A stretch of 64,000 nt of DNA from Candidatus Binatus soli (lineage in GTDB: Bacteria > Desulfobacterota > Binatia > Binatales > Binataceae), in the NCBI GenBank assembly GCA_002479255.1, contig DLMJ01000035.1, positions 1 to 64,000 of the forward strand, written 5' to 3'. The notes under the pieces were generated by a model. It did no database searches and had not been told where the DNA came from. It saw nothing but the letters and a program-made list of their open reading frames with translations. A program made the position numbers and the translations under genes. Of this stretch, positions 1 through 6,917 are shown piece after piece (position 1 is the first letter of the stretch; every line of letters begins with the position of its first letter).

Positions 1-1
1 C

Positions 2-382
2 GAGGCCCGAGACTGGTTCAAGTATTTCAAGTGCTCCGAGATCGATCGGACCTGCCTGCCGGGCGAGGTGATCAACCGCGAGCGCAGCGCGGGTTTCCGC
101 AGAATATTCCTTTACAAGCTGCTTCATTATCCGCTGCAGACCGTTCGGCTGCTGCGCCGCTTCACGCGCTTCATGCCGATGCGCGACGTGGTTTACCTGA
201 TTCTCAAGCCCTTCATGGGCCAGCGTCGCGGAGCCACCCCGGCGGAGACCCTTTCGCGCGCCGTCGAGCATACGGAGCTTAAGGACTCGGCCGCGGCCCT
301 CACCCAAGTCACCGACGCGATGTTCGAGCAGGCGATTGCCGAGTCCCGGGCCGAACGGGCCCTAATGCAGCCCAGGTCGTGA
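2..382 (+). CDS. C-terminal part of a possible B12-binding/radical-SAM type protein (5' end outside window)
   Basis: The frame is open from base 2 and ends with TGA at 380-382, so only the last 126 residues are visible. They begin EARDWFKYFKCSEIDRTCLP and continue into a basic, aromatic-rich stretch (FRRIFLYKLLHYPLQ, LLRRFTRF) and a less conserved alanine-rich tail. Basic aromatic tails of this kind occur at the C-terminus of cobalamin-binding radical-SAM proteins, but the diagnostic CxxxCxxC motif would lie upstream of the window and cannot be checked. The function is therefore a weak guess; that this is a real gene fragment is likely from its length, codon pattern and lack of any better frame. 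Confidence 0.45.
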   Translation, partial: EARDWFKYFKCSEIDRTCLPGEVINRERSAGFRRIFLYKLLHYPLQTVRLLRRFTRFMPMRDVVYLILKPFMGQRRGATPAETLSRAVEHTELKDSAAALTQVTDAMFEQAIAESRAERALMQPRS

Positions 383-521
383 AGTCCGTAGATCTGTGGT
401 GCAGCGGAACGCTGTGCGATTTCGCGCGCCGTTCATCCGGCCCCTAAACCCGGGCTGGGTCAGAGTCTTCGGCGCAGCGACAATCGGCGAATTGCGATCT
501 CGCCAGCCTCTCCGGTAACGT

Positions 522-584
522 CAGGGAATTATTTCAGGGGAACAGGGAATTTTCTTCGAACAGCAGGGAAGCCTTGGCCTTCTA
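522..584. repeat. 21-bp tandem repeat array, about 3 copies (orientation A)
   Basis: Units begin CAGGGAA at 522, 543 and 564, exactly 21 bases apart. The same unit in reverse complement (TTCCCTG, 21-bp period) recurs at 2632-2715, so the two arrays are inverted relative to each other and enclose the nitroreductase and glyoxalase genes. Confidence 0.75.
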
Positions 585-664
585 ATAGCGGCGAAAAATC
601 CAGATCTATTACCACGTTTGGAGTTTTTATTGAGGAGAACGGCGAGTCGCAAAACTCCTGACCA

Positions 665-711
665 GTGTGTGGCGAATTGCTGACTCTGGGAAAATCAGTA
701 ATTCGACACAG
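665..711. repeat. Palindromic repeat element, copy 1
   Basis: The left arm TGTGTGGCGAATTGCTGA (666-683) and the right arm TCAGTAATTCGACACA (695-710) are complementary apart from a few bases; the centre is CTCTGGGAAAA. The reverse complement of the element at 1362-1416 has the same arms and the centre TTCTGGGAAAA, so these are two copies of one element in opposite orientation. It is REP- or MITE-like; no transposase is present. Confidence 0.75.
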
Positions 712-781
712 ACAGGTACTGGCGTCGTTTGAGCCATGCTGTACGCGGGTGGCTAACTTTAAATAAGATGCTGGGCAAGCA

Positions 782-1318
782 ATGAGTCCGTATCTTCTGG
801 CGGTGGCGATCGTCCTCGGCGCAGCGGTCGTTTTTTTCACCCTGCCGTGGACCTTGCCGCACTCGTGGTACAGGGCGCTCTTCTATCCCGGCGGCAGGCC
901 GAACGCGCTCTCGAGACGTCTCAACTCTGGACAGGCGCGGCTATCCGCGCTCGGAGTTTTGCCGACACTGATGGTCGCCCTGGAAACGAGGGGGCGGCGA
1001 AGCGGCAGGGTCTGCTTGGTCCAGCTGGTCGTGGCTCAGGTCGGCACGGAACGATACCTGGTGTCGATGCTGGGCGAGAACGCCGACTGGGTGCGCAACG
1101 TGCGCGCTAGCGCGGGCGCCGCCGTGCTCCGCCATCGGAGAACGGAAAGGGTGAGGCTGGAGGAGGTGCCGGCGTCGCGGCGTCCGCCGATCCTCAAGGC
1201 CTATCTTCAACGGGCTCCAGGCGGCCGCCCGCACTTCGACGTAAATCCTGACGCACCGCTGGCGGAGTTCGAGAAGGTGGCGGCGCGCTATCCCGTATTC
1301 CGCGTCGTCGCGGAGTGA
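782..1318 (+). CDS. Nitroreductase-family, deazaflavin (F420)-dependent oxidoreductase
   Basis: A 178-residue protein of the DDN-like split-barrel family, which uses F420H2 (or, in relatives, flavin) to reduce quinones or nitro compounds. An N-terminal hydrophobic segment (about residues 4-26, YLLAVAIVLGAAVVFFTLPW) suggests membrane anchoring. The family signature follows: LETRGRRSGR near residue 67, then a strand pair and MLGENADWVRNVRAS near residue 96, equivalent to the GG..pdWvrNlra cofactor-binding region. The C-terminal EEVPASRRPPILKAYLQR also fits. The start ATG lies 70 bases after a palindromic repeat, with no strong Shine-Dalgarno sequence. Substrate is unknown; the F420 link is by family only. 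A second F420-type enzyme lies at 29283. Confidence 0.85.
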   Translation: MSPYLLAVAIVLGAAVVFFTLPWTLPHSWYRALFYPGGRPNALSRRLNSGQARLSALGVLPTLMVALETRGRRSGRVCLVQLVVAQVGTERYLVSMLGENADWVRNVRASAGAAVLRHRRTERVRLEEVPASRRPPILKAYLQRAPGGRPHFDVNPDAPLAEFEKVAARYPVFRVVAE

Positions 1319-1342
1319 ATCGCCGGCAATCGCGGTTGAAGA

Positions 1343-1735
1343 TCAGGCCATATGCGCCGGAGCGTGTGTGTGGCGAATTACTGATTTTCCCAGAATCAGC
1401 AATTCGCCACACACGCGATCGTATTCCGCGCGCGTCATCCATGAGGAGACGTGCTGGAAGCCTTCATGACCGGCGGCAAGGTAATCGCGATAGGCGCTTG
1501 GGTTGTCGTCGAGCTGCTGGATGATCTCCATCTGGAACTCGCCCGAGAAACCTAACGCGAGAGAGATTCGCGGCGGCGGGGCAGGCCTGCCGCGATAGCG
1601 ATAGTTGTCCGGCGTAACATCGCGCATCATGAAGAAGGGGCCGACGCCGAGCGTGCGCGTCCAATAGTCGAGCGCTTTTTCGAGGTCGCGCACGACGAAC
1701 GCGATCTGTCGCATTTCTCCGAAAAACCCGCTCAT
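1343..1735 (-). pseudogene. VOC/glyoxalase-fold protein truncated at its C-terminus by a palindromic repeat
   Basis: Start ATG (1735) is preceded by a good ribosome binding site (AAGGGAGG). The product opens MSGFFGEMRQIAFVVRDLEK, a typical vicinal-oxygen-chelate start, and continues through ALDYWTRTLGVGPFFMM and the strand FQMEIIQQLDDNPSAYRDYL to HEGFQHVSSWMTRAEYD. Homologues of this type (methylmalonyl-CoA epimerase or glyoxalase-like) normally carry some 50 more residues with the last metal ligand. Here the frame runs into the palindrome at 1362-1416, which encodes VCGELLILGKSVIRHTH, and stops soon after. I infer that the element replaced or disrupted the 3' end and that the protein lacks its final beta-alpha-beta unit. 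It is probably non-functional. Confidence 0.7.
1362..1416. repeat. Palindromic repeat element, copy 2
   Basis: Near-perfect inverted repeat: left arm GTGTGTGGCGAATTACTGATT, right arm AATCAGCAATTCGCCACACAC, centre TTCCCAG. It lies inside the 3' end of the minus-strand glyoxalase-fold gene and in opposite orientation to copy 1 (665-711). The transcript would fold into a hairpin of over 20 base pairs. Confidence 0.85.
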
Positions 1736-1773
1736 GAACGGACCTCCCTTGGGCCTGCGAAAAAGACAGTGCG

Positions 1774-1917
1774 CCTTCGGCCGACCTGAATCGATGTAGA
1801 CGATGTTCGGCACGCCGAAGCGTCTGATCGTCTCATCGACCATCGCGCTGGCGCCGGCGGACTTCGAAGCATCGGCGCACAATGCGAACGCGTTGCCGCC
1901 CTCGTATTTGATCCGTC
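1774..1917 (-). pseudogene. Remnant of a short-chain dehydrogenase/reductase
   Basis: Between the two glyoxalase-fold genes the minus strand encodes, in one frame, EGGNAFALCADASKSAGAS and then AMVDETIRRFGVPNIVYIDSG. This matches the second Rossmann segment of classical SDR enzymes (GG.A.a...Dvsd...amv......fG..DilvnnaG), about residues 50-95 of a normal 250-residue enzyme. The N-terminal GxxxGxG, the catalytic YxxxK and any start codon are missing, so it is a fragment left by recombination. It continues in frame into the glyoxalase-fold gene start region, but that gene has its own ribosome binding site. Confidence 0.55.
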
Positions 1918-1919
1918 CG

Positions 1920-2345
1920 CTATAGCTCGATTACGTAGCCGTCGGGATCGGCGACGTATGCGTACGGGAATTGCCCGCCGTGCTTGCCGCGCGAGACCAG
2001 CTTGCCGCCCGCCTTTTCGACCTGCTTGATCACCCGGTCGTGATCTTTGACGTCCAGCTTGAATCCAAAGTGCTGGAATCCGCCCGCCATGCCGACCGGT
2101 TCATCCGGCCCAACCTGGTGCAATGCCAGTGAGTGCCCTCTTGCTTCCGGCACCATGAAGATCAGGCCTTTGCCCGCGCTGAAACCGACTTTCAGCCCGA
2201 ATGCCTCCCCATAGAAACGTATCGAGCGGGCGAGGTCGCGCACATTGATGTGCAGATGGTTGAAGCCCTCGGCCCTTACCGGAGCCTCGGCGCCTTCCAT
2301 CAGCGGACTCGCGCGCTTTTCTTCTGGTCGGATTCTGGTAGCCAT
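1920..2345 (-). CDS. VOC (glyoxalase/bleomycin-resistance fold) family protein
   Basis: A 141-residue protein with the two beta-alpha-beta-beta-beta modules of the vicinal-oxygen-chelate superfamily. The first contains FNHLHINVRDLARSIRFYGEAFGLKV, with His and later acidic residues as probable metal ligands. The second contains GGFQHFGFKLDVKDHDRVIKQ and ends FPYAYVADPDGYVIEL, the usual C-terminal DPdG.viEl. Members are metal-dependent lyases, epimerases, dioxygenases or binding proteins, and this sequence does not settle which. ATG at 2345 has GGTGAG just upstream. An SDR remnant and a truncated second VOC gene lie directly downstream, so the neighbourhood has been rearranged. Confidence 0.8.
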   Translation of the reverse strand: MATRIRPEEKRASPLMEGAEAPVRAEGFNHLHINVRDLARSIRFYGEAFGLKVGFSAGKGLIFMVPEARGHSLALHQVGPDEPVGMAGGFQHFGFKLDVKDHDRVIKQVEKAGGKLVSRGKHGGQFPYAYVADPDGYVIEL

Positions 2346-2631
2346 AGCTCACCTCATTGCTGACGCCATCGCCCGGCCCGCGCCGACTTTCCCAACCTTA
2401 TACCACCTGAGCCTTCTCAAAACCTGGTCCACGCGGAAAGTAACTTCCTGAGTCGCGCGCGACCGCGGTCTTGGTGATGCCCCTGTCCCATCAACTGAAA
2501 ACTCCCAAGGTCTCGAAAAGTCTAGCGATCCATCTTGCCCGGCGACACCCCGGCCTCGACCGGTGCCTCCTCAAAACTCCATCCACGCCGAAAACACGGG
2601 AGTTTCGCGCCGCGCCGCCCGCCAGATGAAT

Positions 2632-2715
2632 TTCCCTGCTTCGCCCTGAAAATTCCCTGTTACGTCGAAAAAATTCTCTGTTCCTCCAAAATAATTCCCT
2701 GTTCGGTTGAGTAGG
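2632..2715. repeat. 21-bp tandem repeat array, 4 copies (orientation B)
   Basis: Units beginning TTCCCTG (one TTCTCTG) start at 2632, 2653, 2674 and 2695, exactly 21 bases apart. On the minus strand each unit encodes seven residues of the type NREFFRR. The array is the inverted counterpart of that at 522-584. Confidence 0.85.
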
Positions 2716-2804
2716 GAATTTCGTCAAAAACCCGAGAGAAGACAAGACTTATTTGGTCTCAATTCGACTCCAAGGCAGCCGAAATCGCGATAATTCCCTG
2801 TATT

Positions 2805-2823
2805 TTCCCTGATGATCAGGGAA
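2805..2823. repeat. Perfect inverted repeat TTCCCTGA-N3-TCAGGGAA
   Basis: Eight-base arms with a 3-base centre, made of the same TTCCCTG core as the nearby 21-bp repeats. It may be where two repeat units meet head to head. Confidence 0.7.
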
Positions 2824-3037
2824 TTTGACGCGGAGAGCAGTACACATCGGACTGGATCATCCACCATTCTTCCTCTCATAAACAAAAGATTTTTCGCGGC
2901 TTTTGCTCCTCGCTGCCGACTTGTGTCAGGCAGCCTTCTTGCCTCAACGGGATGTTTCGCGCTCGTAGCACATCTTGTGGCGAAAATATTGAGACTCTTT
3001 CCCTCTTTCCACAGAATCGGTCGTGGCAGAGATAGAT

Positions 3038-3090
3038 CGAATCATGCAGCCGATCGCGCCACCCGGTGGTGCCGTTGGCGTCATGATTCG
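3038..3090. repeat. 53-bp imperfect palindrome
   Basis: Arms of 27 bases match at 20 positions: the ends are CGAATCATG and CATGATTCG and the centre is CCACCCGGTGG. Both strands therefore encode similar peptides around APPGGA. It has no T-run, so it is not an obvious terminator. Confidence 0.6.
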
Positions 3091-3267
3091 TCGGGCGCCT
3101 CTCCCGTGCGCCCGTAGTAATGCGGCGGTTAGCAGAGCAAATGAATGGAGCCTCAAAAAAAGCTTGGCGGGGAAATCAAGACTCGTGAGTTCTAAACGCC
3201 GGCCGGTTGATGGTTGCTGAAAAGACGCAAAGAGTGCCTAATGAGCTGGGTATAAAGGCGATTTCAA

Positions 3268-3759
3268 ATGAACACTGAAAGGACCCCCCGCACAATGATA
3301 GGCGCAGATGATCGCGTCGCGATTGCGCTCCTAAGCAGCGTACTCACCGCAACGGCGCAGACGTCGACCGCGTTCCTGTTGCTGATCCTGGTGCTCGCGG
3401 CTACTGCCCGGACCGCCGCAGCGCAGTCCGGAATACAGGATTATCAAAATTACTGCGCTGAGTGCCATGGGCTTGGCGGTAAGGGTGACGGCCCCTCACG
3501 CTTGACCATTCCGATGAACCCGCCACCGAACGATCTCACTCAGATGGCAAAGAAAAATGGCGGAAAATTTCCCTTCGATGAGGTCGTGGACTCGATCGAC
3601 GGCCGCAAGAATATACCGTCGCACGCGCGACTCCAGATGCCTTTTTGGGGGACGACCCTTCAGAAACCGGGCAAGGAGTTCACGGCCGAAAGCGATGCCG
3701 AGGTGAAGAAAAGAATCGAATCGATGGCGCGATACGTCGAGAGCCTCCAGCAGAGGTGA
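3268..3759 (+). CDS. Small secreted c-type cytochrome
   Basis: A 163-residue protein with a long hydrophobic leader (TAFLLLILVLAATARTAAAQ, about residues 34-53) that should direct export, and one haem-binding motif CAECH near residue 64. The region after the haem (GLGGKGDGP, then PPNDLTQMAKK, IDGRKN, HARLQMPFWG) gives the Met ligand and the usual class I fold. The protein is clearly related to the cytochrome at 10074-10499, which shares the CHGL.G.GDGP, IDGR and MP.WG blocks in the same order. It is monocistronic on the plus strand and presumably carries electrons in the periplasm. The leader is unusually long; a start at the internal ATG near residue 10 is possible. Confidence 0.8.
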   Translation: MNTERTPRTMIGADDRVAIALLSSVLTATAQTSTAFLLLILVLAATARTAAAQSGIQDYQNYCAECHGLGGKGDGPSRLTIPMNPPPNDLTQMAKKNGGKFPFDEVVDSIDGRKNIPSHARLQMPFWGTTLQKPGKEFTAESDAEVKKRIESMARYVESLQQR

Positions 3760-3828
3760 CGCAACACGCGAGCGCTTATCCGTTAGTGGCTTCGCCCGCA
3801 GCGCCAAGCAAAACAGTTATTTGGCGGC

Positions 3829-4320
3829 CTAATGAGCCGCGTTCTCGAACGAATGCAAAACCCTGAGCGTGCGTTCTCGATCCATCGGTTTCGAGGTGTA
3901 ATACTGGACGTTATATGCACGCGCGCGCCGTTCGGTCTCGGGACTGTGAACCGCGGCGATGTAGGCTACGAGTGCGCGGGGGGCGTGTTTTCGCACTTGG
4001 CCAAGAAGCCAGCCGCACGTCGATTCATCGATAGCCTCGTCGTCGATTACAACTATCCTGGCATCCGGCTTCAGCAGAAACGCGTGCCCCTCATGCGGAT
4101 CGGTAAATTTCTCCATGACCCAGGAATCGCTCATGCCCTCGGCGATCGTCTTCACGACCGATTCGTCGCGCGAAAAAACCGCTGCCGCCCAACGCCTTTC
4201 GACCGCGGTTCCTGCCGGGTCCGCCGGCGATGCAAGCGTAACCCGGTGCGCAGACTTGCGGCTTACCTTGCCCTGCGAGGAGGCTGATTCGAGTTTCAGT
4301 TGGTTGTGCCGCCGGAGCAT
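3829..4320 (-). CDS. Atypical receiver-domain (response-regulator-like) protein
   Basis: A 163-residue protein. From about residue 45 it has the alternating pattern of a CheY-like receiver: AAAVFSRDESVVKTIAEGM (strand 1/helix 1), ARIVVIDDEAIDES (strand 3, with Asp residues that could accept phosphate), RALVAYIAA (strand 4) and VQYYTSKPMDRE (strand 5 with the conserved Lys-Pro). The acidic pair normally at the end of strand 1 is replaced by SRD, so phosphorylation chemistry is doubtful. There is no output domain. It is divergent from the sigma-54 activator gene starting at 4516 and may modulate it, which is inference from position only. The basic N-terminal 40 residues are poorly conserved and a later start is possible. 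Confidence 0.6.
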   Translation of the reverse strand: MLRRHNQLKLESASSQGKVSRKSAHRVTLASPADPAGTAVERRWAAAVFSRDESVVKTIAEGMSDSWVMEKFTDPHEGHAFLLKPDARIVVIDDEAIDESTCGWLLGQVRKHAPRALVAYIAAVHSPETERRARAYNVQYYTSKPMDRERTLRVLHSFENAAH

Positions 4321-4515
4321 TGATGTCCCACGCTAGCAACCTGCTATCCCAGCTCTTGCTTGAAGCATGCCAGCGCCATTGCTCGGGCAAAACTCCGCTG
4401 AAATCCGACGATTTTGGTTTTTGGAGGGACATATGTTAAAAAGATTCGTCCCCGTTGAACGCAGTTTTTGACCGGTTTGACGCCTTTGGAGCCAGTTCAC
4501 CCGGAAAGCCAACGA

Positions 4516-6018
4516 ATGAAGACAAACACCAACCCACCGCCTCCGGCCCCTCTGCCCAGCGGGGGGCCACGTTATTTTCACTTGCTGTGGGACACGGAAC
4601 TCGACGAGCTCCGTCCGCTGCTGGAGTCCATCGAGAAAAATCGCAACCGCGTGCTGGAACACTGGTACCAGCTCTACATGCTGCACTTTGCCGACAGCCG
4701 CGCGCTGACGAAGACGGAATTCATGGAGATCTTCGGCAGCGAACTCGACGCCACGATGAAGGATCTACTCGACAAAGACATGGACGCCTTCGCCGCCGAC
4801 GTTGCACGAATCGGGGAACAGCTCGCCGAACGGGGCGTGCCATTCTCGGAGCTAATCGTCTCGATTCACCTTTTCGAGGAGAGCGCGGCCACCGTGTTTC
4901 CGTCGTCCCCGCCACTAATGCCGCGGACGTACCAGTCGTTCGACAAGCTGAGTCATATCCGAATCGTGGTGCTTGCAGATACCTACTTCCGGTCGAAGAC
5001 CGCCGTCTCCGGAGCGCGAATCCTGGCGCTCGAACGCGAGGCCGAGGCGCTTCCGTATCATTCTCGCAGCCGGTTCCACGGGATGGTCGGTGCCAGTGCG
5101 ACGATGCGGCAGCTGTACGACCGGGTGGAAGCTGCTGGCGTCACGCGCGGCACGATTTTAATCGTCGGCGAGAGCGGCACGGGCAAGGAGCTGGTAGCGC
5201 ACGCCATTCATGAATGCGGCCCGCAGCCGGGGGCGCCGTTCGTCGCGCTCAACTGCGCGGCTATACCCAAGGACCTGATCGAAAGCGAGCTGTTTGGATA
5301 CAAGCGCGGTGCGTTCAGCGGAGCGAACGCCGAGTATCTGGGGCTGTTCCGCGCAGCTGACGGCGGAACTCTGTTCCTGGACGAAGTCACGGAGATGAGT
5401 ACCGACACGCAGAGCAAGCTGCTGCGCGCTATTCAGGAGCGCGCGGTGCGTCCTGTAGGCTCGACCAGAGAGGTTGCAGTGGACGTACGCCTGATCGCCT
5501 CGACCAACCGCGATCCCCAGGAGGAGGTGAAGGTGGGGCGCCTTCGAGACGACCTCTACTACCGTCTTCAGGCGGGCGTCATTCACATACCGCCGCTCCG
5601 AGAGCGCCTTGAGGATGTTGCGCTGCTGGTCGAGCATTTCATTGAGCTCTTCAACGCAAGGCAGATGCGGGGAGTTCCCGTCACGGGGGCCGAGGACGAA
5701 GCGATCGAGGCCATGCGACGGTATCCGTGGCCGGGCAACGTGCGCGAACTTGCCAACGCGATTGAGACCGCATTCACCTTCAGCCGCTCGCCCGTGATCC
5801 GATTGCAGGACCTGCCGGCATCGATCGCCGGTGCGCGCGCCGCCGAACGCGTGCCCATCGCCAGGAAAAACCCGGTTGGCAGTTTCGCCGATGCCGAGCA
5901 CGCCCTTATCCGCCGCGCGCTTGAGGCGACTGAAGGCAACAAGGTGCAGGCTGCCAAGCTGCTGAAGATCTCTCGTAAGAAGCTCTACGCCAAGATCGTG
6001 AAGTACGGAATCGAATGA
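4516..6018 (+). CDS. Sigma-54-dependent transcriptional activator with RsbRD-like N-terminal domain
   Basis: A 500-residue bacterial enhancer-binding protein. The N-terminal 190 residues are helical (LLESIEKNRNRVLEHWYQLY, DAFAADVARIGEQLAERGVP) and resemble the RsbRD-type sensory domain rather than a receiver. The AAA+ domain has Walker A GESGTGKE (about residue 217), the sigma-54 contact loop GAFSGA (265; consensus GAFTGA with Thr replaced by Ser), Walker B GGTLFLDE (283) and the sensor/arginine region LRDDLYYRL. The C-terminus is a Fis-type helix-turn-helix (NKVQAAKLLKISRKKLYAKI). I chose ATG 4516, with GGAAAG upstream, over a TTG 48 bases earlier. Two sigma-54 promoters (6607 and 17470) and matching upstream dyads nearby are likely targets. 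Confidence 0.92.
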   Translation: MKTNTNPPPPAPLPSGGPRYFHLLWDTELDELRPLLESIEKNRNRVLEHWYQLYMLHFADSRALTKTEFMEIFGSELDATMKDLLDKDMDAFAADVARIGEQLAERGVPFSELIVSIHLFEESAATVFPSSPPLMPRTYQSFDKLSHIRIVVLADTYFRSKTAVSGARILALEREAEALPYHSRSRFHGMVGASATMRQLYDRVEAAGVTRGTILIVGESGTGKELVAHAIHECGPQPGAPFVALNCAAIPKDLIESELFGYKRGAFSGANAEYLGLFRAADGGTLFLDEVTEMSTDTQSKLLRAIQERAVRPVGSTREVAVDVRLIASTNRDPQEEVKVGRLRDDLYYRLQAGVIHIPPLRERLEDVALLVEHFIELFNARQMRGVPVTGAEDEAIEAMRRYPWPGNVRELANAIETAFTFSRSPVIRLQDLPASIAGARAAERVPIARKNPVGSFADAEHALIRRALEATEGNKVQAAKLLKISRKKLYAKIVKYGIE

Positions 6019-6180
6019 TCAGGCGCGCGGCCGACGCGTTTCACCCTGCCAGATGGCCGTGAGGGCGCCGTCCTGGTCAGACCACGTGTAACGCGCGCGT
6101 CCGCCGAAAGCTTTCTGCAGTTCGCGGGCGATACGATGCGCGAGCTTTTGCGACGTGGTCAGCACCTCGAACCTGCCCTT
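6019..6180 (-). pseudogene. C-terminal remnant of a BCAM0308-like zinc-ribbon protein
   Basis: On the minus strand, from the end of the CBS gene to the end of the sigma-54 activator gene, one frame encodes FEVLTTSQKLAHRIAREL, KAFGGRARYTWSDQDG and TAIWQGETRR before a stop. This is the same as the last ~55 residues of the intact gene at 9476-10009 (EILTTSQKLAHRIAHEL, KAFGGRAKYEWS, LATWQSEAKRK). There is no start codon or N-terminal zinc ribbon, so it is a leftover of a duplicated gene. It overlaps the CBS stop codon by 2 bases. Confidence 0.85.
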
Positions 6181-6574
6181 AGCCGTTCATGATCTGGCTG
6201 GCTCCGGCAACGACCAGTAAGAACGCCCTTAGCAAATCGGTCGTGGTGACGATGCCGACCAGCTTGCCGTTGTCGGCGACAATCGGCAGTCCACCGATCT
6301 TGTGCTTCAGCATCAGGCGGGCCGCGTCTTCCACCGTGTTATACGGCGTGACGGTGATGAGCCCGGTGCGCATCGCCGCATTCACACGCGTGGATCCCAG
6401 ATAGCCCATGTGCTCGCGTATGTCGCGCTCGGTGAGGATCCCGACCAGCCGCCCGTCCTCCACCACCGGCAAACGCCTGAACCGGCCGTCGTCCATAACT
6501 GCCTTTGCGTTCGCCAGTGTGTCATCAGGGTTGATTACGATGGGGTCCGAGGTCATCAGGTTGACAATCTGCAT
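6179..6574 (-). CDS. CBS-domain pair protein
   Basis: A 131-residue protein made almost only of two CBS domains (about 7-60 and 70-122), which together bind an adenine nucleotide and act as an energy or redox sensor. Typical blocks are MTSDPIVINPDDTLANAKAV, RRLPVVEDGRLVGILTERDI, LITVTPYNTVEDAARLML and GGLPIVADNGKLVGIVTTTD. It is close to the CBS half of the divergent gene at 6918, so the two are paralogues. ATG 6574 has a strong GGAGGA site 9 bases upstream, and a sigma-54 promoter lies 33-48 bases upstream of the start codon. Expression should therefore depend on RpoN and an activator, most simply the one encoded at 4516. Confidence 0.9.
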   Translation of the reverse strand: MQIVNLMTSDPIVINPDDTLANAKAVMDDGRFRRLPVVEDGRLVGILTERDIREHMGYLGSTRVNAAMRTGLITVTPYNTVEDAARLMLKHKIGGLPIVADNGKLVGIVTTTDLLRAFLLVVAGASQIMNG

Positions 6575-6606
6575 GGTTGTCCTCCAAGGCAGTCAGTTGG
6601 TGAGAC

Positions 6607-6622
6607 TGCAATTCGCTTGCCA
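6607..6622 (-). promoter_or_regulatory. Sigma-54 (-24/-12) promoter for the CBS gene
   Basis: The minus strand reads TGGCAAGCGAATTGCA, matching TGGCACG-N4-TTGCA at all but one position, with exact GG-N10-GC spacing. Transcription would start near 6596, about 22 bases before the ATG and just ahead of the GGAGGA ribosome binding site. Confidence 0.8.
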
Positions 6623-6725
6623 TCGGCGGTTAAGCATCGATGCTCGCGGGCCGTGATGAAGATGAAGGCTTTTGTGAGCTGCACCCTGTCTCACCTGCAC
6701 GTCAGCCGCATCGACATTTGCGAGA

Positions 6726-6742
6726 TGTCGCGATCCGATACA
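6726..6742. promoter_or_regulatory. Candidate activator site (17-bp dyad) upstream of the CBS sigma-54 promoter
   Basis: TGTCGCGATCCGATACA has two 7-base half-sites around 3 bases and shares TGT....G...CGATACA with the site at 17681-17697. It lies about 105-120 bases upstream of the -24 element, a usual distance for enhancer-binding proteins. It overlaps a second dyad, CGACAT-N7-ATGTCG (6712-6730), and a palindrome CACGATCGTG follows at 6747. Confidence 0.5.
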
Positions 6743-6917
6743 CCTTCACGATCGTGCAGGAAGCGGCATTGAAATTTTTTGAGTGCTGCGATCGGACACA
6801 GGTCAACGCGACAAGCAATCGAATCGCTAGTTGCGAGCCGCAAAAAACAAAACCCGGACGATGGTACGGCATTGTGCTAGTATATGAGTGCGGCTGACCA
6901 CGGAGGAGCGCATTCTT

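Larger units (their letters stand above)
383..781. other. Intergenic region with repeats, no gene
   Basis: About 400 bases without a supportable gene. The first 140 bases show nothing recognisable. A short 21-bp tandem repeat (from 522) and a palindromic repeat (665-711) lie in the rest and are listed separately. No clear promoter or ribosome binding site precedes the gene at 782. Confidence 0.6.
2346..3267. other. Gene-free region of about 0.9 kb with repeats
   Basis: No supportable gene on either strand. It holds a 21-bp tandem repeat (2632-2715), a perfect small dyad (2805-2823), a 53-bp imperfect palindrome (3038-3090) and a weak direct repeat whose copies start near 2410 and 2566 (both read CTCAAAAC, then CCACGC). 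Short frames here have repeat-derived composition (NRE-rich heptads on the minus strand) and no ribosome binding sites. I take it as a degenerate repetitive element of unknown origin. Confidence 0.6.

Noticed and set aside
2632..2715. CRISPR array
   Set aside because: The 21-bp units are directly adjacent without distinct spacers and no cas genes are present.
4336..4349. GG-N10-GC spacing on the minus strand just upstream of the receiver-like gene
   Set aside because: The -24 element is poor (GGGATAG) and the implied start lies about 5 bases from the start codon.
6861..6880. Possible -24/-12 promoter before the Usp-CBS gene
   Set aside because: The GG to GC spacing is 11 rather than 10 bases, which is not tolerated by sigma-54.
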